Assembly (NCBI GenBank): GCA_900768635.1
Contig: CAAGDP010000146.1
Span: 1 to 12,108, forward strand
Direction: 5' to 3'
Source of the DNA: Enterobacterales bacterium
Lineage (GTDB): Bacteria; Pseudomonadota; Gammaproteobacteria; Enterobacterales; Succinivibrionaceae
Length of the DNA: 12,108 nucleotides
Shown piece after piece: positions 1 through 6,540 of the stretch (position 1 is its first letter; every line of letters starts with the position of its first letter). The position numbers were made by a program, and so were the translations under genes. Below the pieces are notes generated by a model. The model had not been told where the DNA came from. It did not search any database and was given only the letters and a program-made list of their open reading frames with translations.

Positions 1-1
1 A

Positions 2-115
2 GCTCAAGAATATTACCAGCGATATACTGAGCGTTACCGAAAAATAATATTAGTCGGAATAAACTACAGCAAGGACACCAAAGAACATGAGTGTGTCATA
101 GAAAAGCTGTATTAG
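2..115 (+). CDS. C-terminal tail of a PD-(D/E)XK nuclease-domain (DUF1703-type) protein, cut by the window edge
   Basis: An open frame enters from the left edge and stops at TAG 113-115, giving 37 residues. It contains YYQRYTERYRKIILVGINYS, the usual last helix and strand (Y..RY....K.I.LVGI.F/Y) of the DUF1703 PD-(D/E)XK nuclease domain. That domain normally sits at the C terminus of proteins with an N-terminal AAA-ATPase-like domain (PF09820 plus PF08011). The family's cellular role is poorly known; it is abundant and multicopy in gut anaerobes. The catalytic residues and the ATPase part lie outside the window, so activity cannot be judged. A second, diverged tail of the same kind lies at the right edge on the other strand. 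Recognition rests on a short pattern match. Confidence 0.6.
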   Translation, partial: AQEYYQRYTERYRKIILVGINYSKDTKEHECVIEKLY

Positions 116-275
116 GGTATTAGTAACCTGTCAAGAAAAGTCTCCCAGTTCATAAAGGATTTTCAAAAAATAGCCTCATGATATGCCGAAGCGATATTTG
201 TACAGAATTGTGAGCTAAAAATCAAAAGTAATTTGGATGGTAAATATTAGGCAAAAGAGCTTAAAGTGTGAATAG

Positions 276-305
276 TTACATTAAGCAGGCATAATCAAAT
301 ACAAT
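276..305 (+). promoter_or_regulatory. weak candidate promoter for the dehydrogenase gene
   Basis: TACAAT at 300-305 is a good -10 box, with TTACAT at 276-281 as a poor -35 box and an 18-base spacer. Transcription would start near 312, about 38 bases before the ATG at 350. The rest of 116-349 is AT-rich, and I see no gene or clear terminator for the preceding tail in it. Confidence 0.3.
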
Positions 306-349
306 ATTCTGAACAATTCACTTTTATCTATATATTTTACAGAGTACCT

Positions 350-1315
350 ATGGACAGAATTATTCTTGTTACTGAACCACTACCTCGCCACCTGCAGGAA
401 CTGCTACAAAATACAGCAGGTGAACTGGGGTTTACTGCCAAATTTGCCAGCCCTGATATGCCGGAATTTTCCGATCTTATCAATCAGTGCGAAATATTTT
501 TTGGCATTTATGATCCCAAACAAGCTATCCCAGAAAATATCAAATGGATCTGTCTGCCTCTTGCGGGAGTAAATAATTATCTTAACAAGCCGGAACTGCT
601 GAATGGCAGATGTATCCTTACATCATCATCAGGAGCATACGGCACCACCATTGCCGAACACCTGATTATGTCCATTCTAATGATCCTGCGCCGTATGCCG
701 GAGTATATTCAGGACAAGCAGGAAAACATCTGGCGCCATGACCGACAACTTTCTTCCATCTACGGTAGCCGCATAGTTATTCTTGGCACAGGAGATATCG
801 GAACATCTTTTGCCTCTGTTGCTAGTTCTTTTCATCCCCGGAGTATTATCGGGGTAAACCGCACCGGAACAACCCATCACAACTGCTACACCCAAGTTCG
901 AAAAATTTCAGAACTTGAGCAGCTTCTTCCTGAGACTGATATTCTAGTTATGGCTCTCCCAGAAACTCCAGACACCATCAGGATCTTAAACCGAGAACGA
1001 ATCGATCTTCTTCCCAATACAGCGGTAGTAGCCAATGTAGGTCGGGGAAGCAGTATCCAAGAAGATGCCCTTACAGAAGCACTTGTCCAAAAGCAAATTC
1101 TCGGAGCCTGCCTTGATGTTCTTGAAAAGGAGCCTCCTGCAAAGGATAACATTCTTCTCACCCTACCTAATGTACTTATTACTCCTCATATGGCCGGCCA
1201 AAGAACATTAAATCGCACCATTGAGATTATGCTTGATCTGTTTTTAAAAGATCTTGATCATTATTATCACGGAGAAAAACTGGAAAAGACGGTAGATCTG
1301 CATAAAGGATACTGA
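350..1315 (+). CDS. D-2-hydroxyacid dehydrogenase (GhrA/PGDH-like), probably NADP(H)-dependent
   Basis: This 321-residue cytosolic oxidoreductase should interconvert a 2-keto acid and a D-2-hydroxy acid. The substrate cannot be read from the sequence. The Rossmann glycine motif GTGDIG is at residues 146-151. The catalytic Arg lies in NVGRG (R232), the Glu in LEKEPP (E261) and the His in TPHMAG (H280), so the active site is complete. The strand after the glycine loop ends IGVNRTG, where NAD-specific members have Asp; the Asn/Arg/Thr there suggests NADP(H), as in GhrA-type glyoxylate/hydroxypyruvate reductases. The length is normal for the short members of the family that lack regulatory ACT domains. 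The start at 350 has only a weak AGAG (341-344) ahead of it, but the protein begins with a typical first strand (MDRIILVTE). It appears monocistronic, with 393 bases before the next start. Confidence 0.85.
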   Translation: MDRIILVTEPLPRHLQELLQNTAGELGFTAKFASPDMPEFSDLINQCEIFFGIYDPKQAIPENIKWICLPLAGVNNYLNKPELLNGRCILTSSSGAYGTTIAEHLIMSILMILRRMPEYIQDKQENIWRHDRQLSSIYGSRIVILGTGDIGTSFASVASSFHPRSIIGVNRTGTTHHNCYTQVRKISELEQLLPETDILVMALPETPDTIRILNRERIDLLPNTAVVANVGRGSSIQEDALTEALVQKQILGACLDVLEKEPPAKDNILLTLPNVLITPHMAGQRTLNRTIEIMLDLFLKDLDHYYHGEKLEKTVDLHKGY

Positions 1316-1351
1316 TCAATACAGCACTAGACTTGCATTGTTTCTTGCTCC

Positions 1352-1387
1352 TTCCGGGAAACCGGAATGTTCTTCCGAACTAGGAAG
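1352..1387. other. two adjacent short hairpins downstream of the dehydrogenase gene
   Basis: TTCCGG (1352-1357) and CCGGAA (1362-1367) form a 6-bp stem closed by a stable GAAA tetraloop. CTTCC (1372-1376) and GGAAG (1383-1387) form a second stem with a 6-base loop. Neither is followed by a T-run, so they are not standard terminators. They could protect the 3' end of the dehydrogenase mRNA. The right arm of the second stem (AGGAAGA, 1382-1388) can instead pair with TCTTCCT at 1416-1422. Confidence 0.4.
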
Positions 1388-1537
1388 ATGATCAAAACAC
1401 TATGAGATTAATACCTCTTCCTGAAAATGACAGCAGGACCAATTTTATTGCCGAATAAACTTTTTCTGATTGCCGGAGATTTTTCAAAAATAAAGCAGGT
1501 AAACTGGCATCAGTGTTTACTGGTTTAAATTACGATT

Positions 1538-1567
1538 TTGAACATTTTTAAAAATTGACGATATATC
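1538..1567 (+). promoter_or_regulatory. candidate promoter for the serine acetyltransferase gene
   Basis: TTGAAC (1538-1543) matches five of six -35 bases. After an 18-base spacer comes TATATC (1562-1567), a moderate -10 box. The transcript would have a leader of about 135 bases before the ATG at 1709. An alternative TTGACG at 1555-1560 has no good partner downstream. Confidence 0.3.
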
Positions 1568-1708
1568 AGCTGGTTATCAGAAAATCAAAGCGCTTCTTTA
1601 GGTTGCGGTGTTATATTGAAGTAGTGGCAGTTATCTAATAAAATTGATCCGTTAGTCCGGAGAGTTTATCCGGGAATTTGTTTGCGTTGTGCCAGGGCAG
1701 TATTAAGT

Positions 1709-2668
1709 ATGGAAAAAGCAGAAATACCTGAACAGATAAATCTCATTGTTCGCGACATTATGGCAGACTACCAGGAGAAACGGGACATCGATAATATGAA
1801 CGATGTGTTCCATCAACCGGATCGGGATGTTATTGTAGATTGCGCCAAAAAACTGATGCAGGTAATTTACCCTGGTTTTTACCGGGATAAAAACTACAAA
1901 ATTTACAATATCAACCATATGATTTCAGTGATCCTGGAAGATGTGCTTTTTCATTTAAGCAAGCAAATCTGTATAGCTCTCAGGAACTGCAAAGCTGCAG
2001 TAAGTCTTAGTGAAGAACAGAAAGCAGAACTGAAAAACAAATCAACTCAGGTAACACTGGAATTTCTGAGAAGAATCCCTGCTATTCGATCCATGCTTAA
2101 TGAAGACCTCCATGCCACCTTTGAAGGAGATCCAGCTGCTTTCAATTTAAATGAGATTATTGTGGCTTATCCAGGGCTTTTTGCTATTACCATTCACCGT
2201 CTTGCTCATGAACTGAGCCGACTTGGGGTACCTATGATACCTAGGGTTCTCTCTGAATATGCCCACAGTCGTACCGGTATTGATATTCATCCGGATGCTA
2301 CCATAGGTCATTACTTTTTTATCGACCATGGCACCGGCATTGTAATCGGACAATCCTGCGTTATTGGAAATCATGTCAAGCTTTATCAGGGTGTTACCCT
2401 GGGAGCATTATCTACCCATGGCGGTCAGAGTCTGCGAAATAAGCGCCGTCATCCAACTATTGAGGATAATGTTACCATTTACTCCAATGCCACTATTCTT
2501 GGGGGCGATACAGTAATCGGTCATGATTCGGTTATCGGAGGTAATGCCTTTATAACCCGATCTATCAAGCCCTGCACCAGAGTAAGCGTTAAAACCCAGG
2601 AATTGCAGATGACCGATCGCCAGAGCAAGTGCTGTGACAGTTCTGATGCCTGGTATTATGTAATATAA
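1709..2668 (+). CDS. cysE: serine O-acetyltransferase (EpsC/CysE type), first step of cysteine synthesis
   Basis: The 319-residue cytosolic enzyme transfers acetyl from acetyl-CoA to L-serine, making O-acetylserine for cysteine synthase. The N-terminal helical domain covers about residues 1-185 and the left-handed beta-helix about 186-300. The latter shows hexapeptide repeats such as IHPDATIGH, VVIGQ-like turns and TIEDNVTIYSNATILGGD. Active-site residues expected from E. coli CysE are visible: Asp in GIDIHP (D192), His in IDHGTG (H207) and a further His in KRRHPT (H248). The long N-terminal domain and the STHGGQSLR loop fit the EpsC-like branch. The frame is open to a TTG at 1682, but the ATG at 1709 is preferred because the protein then begins MEKAEIPEQ, near the family's usual start; an AGGG at 1694-1697 is the only ribosome site and is distant. 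The tail is Cys-rich (KCCDSSDAWYY). No cysteine-pathway partner lies nearby. Confidence 0.88.
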   Translation: MEKAEIPEQINLIVRDIMADYQEKRDIDNMNDVFHQPDRDVIVDCAKKLMQVIYPGFYRDKNYKIYNINHMISVILEDVLFHLSKQICIALRNCKAAVSLSEEQKAELKNKSTQVTLEFLRRIPAIRSMLNEDLHATFEGDPAAFNLNEIIVAYPGLFAITIHRLAHELSRLGVPMIPRVLSEYAHSRTGIDIHPDATIGHYFFIDHGTGIVIGQSCVIGNHVKLYQGVTLGALSTHGGQSLRNKRRHPTIEDNVTIYSNATILGGDTVIGHDSVIGGNAFITRSIKPCTRVSVKTQELQMTDRQSKCCDSSDAWYYVI

Positions 2669-2689
2669 TCAGCCGCTTTCCTTTAAGAC

Positions 2690-2724
2690 AACGCTTCCTG
2701 ACTGAAAACTCAGGGAGCGTTTTT
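2690..2724 (+). terminator. intrinsic terminator of cysE, overlapping the end of the convergent gene
   Basis: Left arm 2690-2701 and right arm 2710-2721 form a 12-bp stem with one G-T pair and an 8-base loop, followed by five Ts (2720-2724). The right arm also encodes the last residues and stop of the minus-strand binding-protein gene. Read on the minus strand the hairpin lacks a good T-run, so it may stop minus-strand transcription less well. Confidence 0.85.
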
Positions 2725-3858
2725 CATAAGACCTATATCCAGAAGTTCCAGTTTTTCATGGGCGGCCGTCCCGGAATAAAACTCCTGACTTTTACTGCGG
2801 ATCTGCTCAGGAAGGCTTACGGGATCATAACCGTTTTTCTCCAGGATCTCCTTTAAACAGTCCATAAGATACACACTGAGATAGGAGATAAAATAGTTAT
2901 TATCTGCAAAATTACTGCTGATGCGATCAAGACGCTGTTTTTCCTGCTGAGTTAACCGAAAATTCGGAACATACAAATGGCAGGGATAACCGTGCTGACG
3001 TATGGCTTTGGTATTTACCATTTCCGTTGCGAAAACCGGAACTTTAAGATTACCCGGATTTAACTGCTCCGCCAGTGAATTTAAATCAGCTTCATTTCCT
3101 GCAAAAAATACCGCATCAATATGATGAGATCGCAAAACAATACGAATCATTCCCGCCACATCTTCATTGCGCAACGGACTTTGATAGGAAACCCGGTAAA
3201 CCTCCTGAAAAGCTCCCTTGCTTCTCCCCTGTCGTTCCAACTGGGTACTGAACAAATCACCATAGGTACCTTGCTCCGGTGAAATAATAAGTATGGTATT
3301 AATATTCTGCTTCTTCATACCGGAAAGGATCAAATCAGAAAGTTTTTTCAGAGGTGGAAAAACCGAAGCATAATTATCATCATCTAATGAAGGAAGTGTT
3401 TCAGAGTAAACGGTACTGAATGAAAGAAGAGGAACTGATGCAAAATCAGTTATGGCCCGAGCCGGAATAACAAAGGATGAATTAAAAGGTCCGATACATG
3501 CTGCCACATCGCTTTTCACGCACAGTTCCTGAACTTCTGCCAGATAGTCAGAAAGATAATATCCCCCGTTACCGGATATCAGCTCAACCTGTCTGCCCTT
3601 TATCCCTCCTGAAGCATTAATAATTGCGGTATAAGCAGCCATCATCTGATAAGCTGCACTCTCCAAAGATGCATCCTTATCATAAATCACAGCAAGTTTA
3701 ACCGTTGAAGAATCATTAATCCGGGAAATACGATCCTGATAATGGATATTCTGAAAATCCCTGTCGATAAGTGCTCCTGGAGAGTTTGTTCCGGATAAAA
3801 AACAGCTTAGAAAAACTGCAGAGAAAACTGCTGTTAGCAATATCAGGTATTTTTTCAT
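2710..3858 (-). CDS. orphan periplasmic binding protein, LivJ/Peripla_BP_6-like
   Basis: This 382-residue exported protein has the fold of branched-chain amino acid or amide receptors (type I periplasmic binding proteins). A signal sequence (MKKYLILLTAVFSAVFLSC) leads to Cys19. FLSC is a poor lipobox, so lipid anchoring is uncertain. Mature lobe 1 begins VKLAVIYDKD (53-62) and carries the family hallmark NASGGIKGRQVELI (81-94), then a ligand-pocket-like IGPFNSSFVIPA (122-133) and PLLSFSTV (143-150). Lobe 2 has NTILIISPEQGTYG (187-200) and IDAVFFAGNEAD (247-258), as in LivJ homologues. The ligand is unknown. No permease or ATPase gene is adjacent, so it may serve a distant ABC transporter or a signalling partner. 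No Shine-Dalgarno is visible before the ATG. A palindrome and a -10 box lie upstream. Confidence 0.8.
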   Translation of the reverse strand: MKKYLILLTAVFSAVFLSCFLSGTNSPGALIDRDFQNIHYQDRISRINDSSTVKLAVIYDKDASLESAAYQMMAAYTAIINASGGIKGRQVELISGNGGYYLSDYLAEVQELCVKSDVAACIGPFNSSFVIPARAITDFASVPLLSFSTVYSETLPSLDDDNYASVFPPLKKLSDLILSGMKKQNINTILIISPEQGTYGDLFSTQLERQGRSKGAFQEVYRVSYQSPLRNEDVAGMIRIVLRSHHIDAVFFAGNEADLNSLAEQLNPGNLKVPVFATEMVNTKAIRQHGYPCHLYVPNFRLTQQEKQRLDRISSNFADNNYFISYLSVYLMDCLKEILEKNGYDPVSLPEQIRSKSQEFYSGTAAHEKLELLDIGLMKNAP

Positions 3859-3888
3859 AATATGCCGGGGATGTAGTTTGGTAAATGA

Positions 3889-3908
3889 TTATTCCTGTTC
3901 AGGAATAA
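3889..3908. promoter_or_regulatory. perfect 9-bp palindrome, likely operator of the binding-protein gene
   Basis: TTATTCCTG (3889-3897) and CAGGAATAA (3900-3908) are perfect inverted repeats around a 2-base centre. The site lies 31 bases before the binding-protein ATG. It falls just downstream of the TATAAT box on the minus strand, within the first 30 or so transcribed bases, a usual place for a repressor site. The binding regulator is unknown. A hairpin in the mRNA leader is the alternative. Confidence 0.5.
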
Positions 3909-3926
3909 AATCTGGTAACAACTGAT

Positions 3927-3932
3927 ATTATA
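3927..3932 (-). promoter_or_regulatory. -10 box (TATAAT) for the binding-protein gene
   Basis: The minus strand reads TATAAT here. A start near 3920 would give a leader of about 62 bases. No good -35 box lies 16-18 bases upstream, which suggests an activator-dependent or weak promoter. Confidence 0.4.
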
Positions 3933-3985
3933 CGCAAAAAATGGTTAAAGTTTATCTGACAGAAAACAGCTTTTCAGAGGAACGG

Positions 3986-4029
3986 TCTGAAATTCCATAA
4001 ACTCCCATTCTGAAATTCCATAAACTCCC
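3986..4029. repeat. perfect 21-bp tandem direct repeat, period 23
   Basis: Two identical 21-base copies (3986-4006 and 4009-4029; each begins TCTGAAATTCC and ends TAAACTCCC) are separated by AT. Identity over 21 bases argues for a recent duplication or functional constraint. They lie about 160 bases before the protease promoter and 54 bases beyond the minus-strand -10 box. They could be paired regulator sites two helical turns apart, or the end of a lost mobile element. There is no third copy in the window that I could see. Confidence 0.85.
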
Positions 4030-4183
4030 TTTATGCAGCTATGATGTTGTTCCCGTTGCTTTATGTTTACCGCAGGTCCCGGCCATGGAGGATTACCCCT
4101 GATTATAATTTCTACCTGCAGCCATCTCCTCCATTAATGACTGCCTAATTGGGATATTTACTACTTTTTCCTGGGTGAAATTA

Positions 4184-4192
4184 TGGTATAAA
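4184..4192 (+). promoter_or_regulatory. extended -10 promoter of the protease operon
   Basis: TGGTATAAA fits TGn plus a -10 hexamer (TATAAA at 4187-4192), which can function with a weak -35; only a T-rich stretch (4165-4170) is present there. Transcription would begin near 4199, leaving a leader of about 90 bases before the ATG at 4289. Confidence 0.45.
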
Positions 4193-4288
4193 TATCAGTA
4201 TGTAGTTTTGATGTGACTATTTTTTAAATTTAGCAACAGATCATCCCGAGTGAGGATATTTGCCAGATAAAGGTTAAAAGGTATTACT

Positions 4289-6529
4289 ATGGATAAATAC
4301 AGCACGCAGTTAACTGCAATTTCATCACTCATCTGCTCTGCCCTGTTAGCAGGTTGCGGTGGCGGAAGCAGTGGTGGCTCAAATCCGGATCAACCCGTAG
4401 AACTTCAGGATTTTGACACCGGCTCCATAACAACCACCCCGGGAGAAATGAGCGATTTCTCCACACCTGTAGAACTGACTGAAAATGTTCTGGAAATGAC
4501 ATTTCAAATCCCCGGTGCCAGATTTGTAAATCCGAGAACTCAATATGGAAGTGTTTCCATAGTAAGTGATAACACCTTAAGATATACCTTCGACAGCTCT
4601 TATCTTGATACCTACCAGAGCCAGCTGTCCCTTTCCGGCAGACTTAACAGCATAAAATCCGCACCAATTCACTATATAGGCAAAAAAGTCACGGACAAGG
4701 AAGATCAAATCTTCTACATAGATAAAGACAACAATTACCGCACTGTCAGCATCCCTTTCTATTCCGATCCCCTACTTTGGGCTCAATGGCATATTAAAAA
4801 CAATGGTAAATCACTTTGGATCCCATATCCTACTGTATATGATTTAATTTCAGAATACGATACTGTCGGTGTAGATCTTAATATTCTTCCCGTATGGGCT
4901 CAGGGTATAACCGGCAGTGGTGTTACCGTTGCCGTAGTTGATGAAGATATGGAAATTGCCCATGAAGATCTTAGGGAAAATGTAAATGTTGAACTAAGCT
5001 ACAACGTTTTAGACGGAAGGCATGATCCAACCTTTGATCCTGATGATCCAACGCTGAAAAAACGTGGCCATGGAACTTCAGTATCCGGAATTATTGCAGC
5101 ATCTAAAAATAATGTAGGGGTAAGGGGTATTGCCTATAATGCCAAACTGGCCGGTTTTAACCTTATGCATCCCGCCGTAGATCAGGAGGAAGTCATTGGT
5201 GAAACAGAAGCCGTAGTTGAAAATGATATTCTGGATAGAATTATCGCTGCAGACATTCAGGTGGTAAATGAAAGCTTCGGTGCCCAAAACGGGCTATTTG
5301 TTAACAGTTACAATCCCCTTCTGGATGAACAGGTGCTGACTCTTGCTGAAAAGAAAGTCGTAATAGTAAAGTCCATGGGCAATGAATATGATGAACCGGC
5401 CAGTCCGGATAAAACAATTGCTACAGACAGCGAGTGCTCTGCTCCGACTAAATCCACAGGTACCGTTGACTGTTTTGTTAATTTCAGCGAGAGCTACTAT
5501 GCCCATCCTTTGGTTATCACTGCCGGAGCATTAGGCTTTGATGGTAAACATGCCAGTTATGGCAGCACAGGTTCAAATCTGGTGCTCAGCACTTTTGGCG
5601 GAGATGATCCTCCTACAGATATAGTTACTACCGATCGTACCGGATGCGATCTGGGCTACACCAGATTCTCTGAAGCAGACAGCGATACAGAGTATGACAA
5701 ATGCAGATATAACAGTTCAATGAACGGCACGTCATCCGCAGCTCCGGAGATTACAGGGGCAATAGCTCTCATAAAGAGTGCCAACCCGGAACTTTCCACT
5801 CTTCAGACCAAATATGTTCTAATCAAATCTGCCAGAATACTGCCGGTCATGGAAGAAGATCAACAGGTGCAAACCAAACTGGGAACCACCAGCATAACCA
5901 ATCATCTGGGATGGGTTAAAAATCAGGCCGGTTTCAGCTTTAACAACAAATTCGGTTTTGGTCTGCCGGATGTGGCAAATGCAGTCACCCGGGCTCAGCT
6001 TTGCGAACAAGATCCTGAATGTGTGCGTCGAGCCAATATAGATGATATAAGAGATGTGGAAATCAGTGAACTTTCCGCCTGCACCCTAGATACAGATAAT
6101 GGATATTACCACTATACCTGTACTTTCACCGGGGATCTTAAGGATACAGATGGTAATAATCTGGACAAAATGCGCATTGAAGCAGCAGGAATTAACTTAC
6201 AGCAGCTTTACTTTCTGAATAAGGATGGTACCAGAATTTCCGGCATTGAAAATGACAATGATGCTCAGGATGAATTTGTCTATAACGCTCTTACCAACCT
6301 TCAAGTGCAGCTCACTTCCCCTGCAGGAACTACAAGCATTATTAAACATTTGCATTCCTGCACCGGTGGCATTGCAGAAAATTCACAACTGCTCACCAAT
6401 GCCTTTTATCAGGAAGACACCACCACCGGAGACTACTGGACATTGGAGCTGATTTCTGACAAGGAAATCGATATTGACACCGATCAGAAACTGAAGCTAT
6501 CCTTGGATATTTTTGGCTTTGCCTTATAA
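4289..6529 (+). CDS. surface lipoprotein S8 (kexin/ASP-like) serine protease with C-terminal P-like domain
   Basis: A 746-residue endopeptidase. The signal peptide ends in a perfect lipobox, LAGC (20-23), followed by a GGGSSGGS linker; no Asp at +2, so an outer-membrane lipoprotein is likely. Residues about 35-158 form an unassigned region. The S8 domain runs about 160-565: the DPLLWAQWHIKNNG entry typical of kexins, Asp218 (VAVVDED), His261 (RGHGTSVSG), oxyanion Asn365 (SMGNE) and Ser482 (NGTSSAAP). Segments TTDRTGCDLGY (447-457) and the FGFGLPDV end closely resemble Aeromonas sobria ASP. A P/proprotein-convertase-like beta domain follows (about 595-746), with LTSPAGTTSII and YWTLEL motifs. 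Cys383/395 and Cys453/472 may be disulfides. Kexin relatives prefer dibasic sites; specificity here is inferred only. AAAAGG (4276-4281) is the ribosome site. The next gene follows after 11 bases and probably encodes its folding partner. Confidence 0.9.
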   Translation: MDKYSTQLTAISSLICSALLAGCGGGSSGGSNPDQPVELQDFDTGSITTTPGEMSDFSTPVELTENVLEMTFQIPGARFVNPRTQYGSVSIVSDNTLRYTFDSSYLDTYQSQLSLSGRLNSIKSAPIHYIGKKVTDKEDQIFYIDKDNNYRTVSIPFYSDPLLWAQWHIKNNGKSLWIPYPTVYDLISEYDTVGVDLNILPVWAQGITGSGVTVAVVDEDMEIAHEDLRENVNVELSYNVLDGRHDPTFDPDDPTLKKRGHGTSVSGIIAASKNNVGVRGIAYNAKLAGFNLMHPAVDQEEVIGETEAVVENDILDRIIAADIQVVNESFGAQNGLFVNSYNPLLDEQVLTLAEKKVVIVKSMGNEYDEPASPDKTIATDSECSAPTKSTGTVDCFVNFSESYYAHPLVITAGALGFDGKHASYGSTGSNLVLSTFGGDDPPTDIVTTDRTGCDLGYTRFSEADSDTEYDKCRYNSSMNGTSSAAPEITGAIALIKSANPELSTLQTKYVLIKSARILPVMEEDQQVQTKLGTTSITNHLGWVKNQAGFSFNNKFGFGLPDVANAVTRAQLCEQDPECVRRANIDDIRDVEISELSACTLDTDNGYYHYTCTFTGDLKDTDGNNLDKMRIEAAGINLQQLYFLNKDGTRISGIENDNDAQDEFVYNALTNLQVQLTSPAGTTSIIKHLHSCTGGIAENSQLLTNAFYQEDTTTGDYWTLELISDKEIDIDTDQKLKLSLDIFGFAL

Positions 6530-6533
6530 GGAG
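6528..6533 (+). promoter_or_regulatory. ribosome binding site overlapping the protease stop codon
   Basis: AAGGAG shares its first two As with the protease TAA (6527-6529) and lies 7 bases before the ATG at 6541. The arrangement suggests translational coupling, so the small protein is made in step with the protease. Confidence 0.75.
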
Positions 6534-6540
6534 TTAAACC

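Larger units (their letters stand above)
1316..1708. other. 393-base intergenic region before the serine acetyltransferase gene
   Basis: No convincing coding sequence is present. Just past the dehydrogenase stop there are two small hairpins (1352-1387). Further on, GTAAAC (1499-1504) and GTTTAC (1515-1520) form a 6-base inverted repeat with a 10-base gap, a possible regulator site. A candidate promoter lies at 1538-1567. I recognise no known riboswitch, T-box or RNA gene. Confidence 0.5.
3859..4288. other. 430-base divergent intergenic region with repeats and two promoters
   Basis: The region separates the divergent binding-protein and protease genes. It contains a 20-bp palindrome (3889-3908), a minus-strand -10 box (3927-3932), a 21-bp tandem repeat (3986-4029), and an inverted pair ATGGAGGA/TCCTCCAT (4085-4092 and 4127-4134). 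It also has a short frame at 4063-4137 encoding GPGHGG, and an extended -10 promoter at 4184-4192. I see no complete gene. Confidence 0.6.

Noticed and set aside
1682..1708. TTG start for the serine acetyltransferase, adding 9 residues
   Set aside because: No ribosome site suits it. The ATG at 1709 starts closer to the expected family start.
3986..4029. CRISPR-like repeat
   Set aside because: Only two copies with a 2-base gap and no spacers or cas genes.
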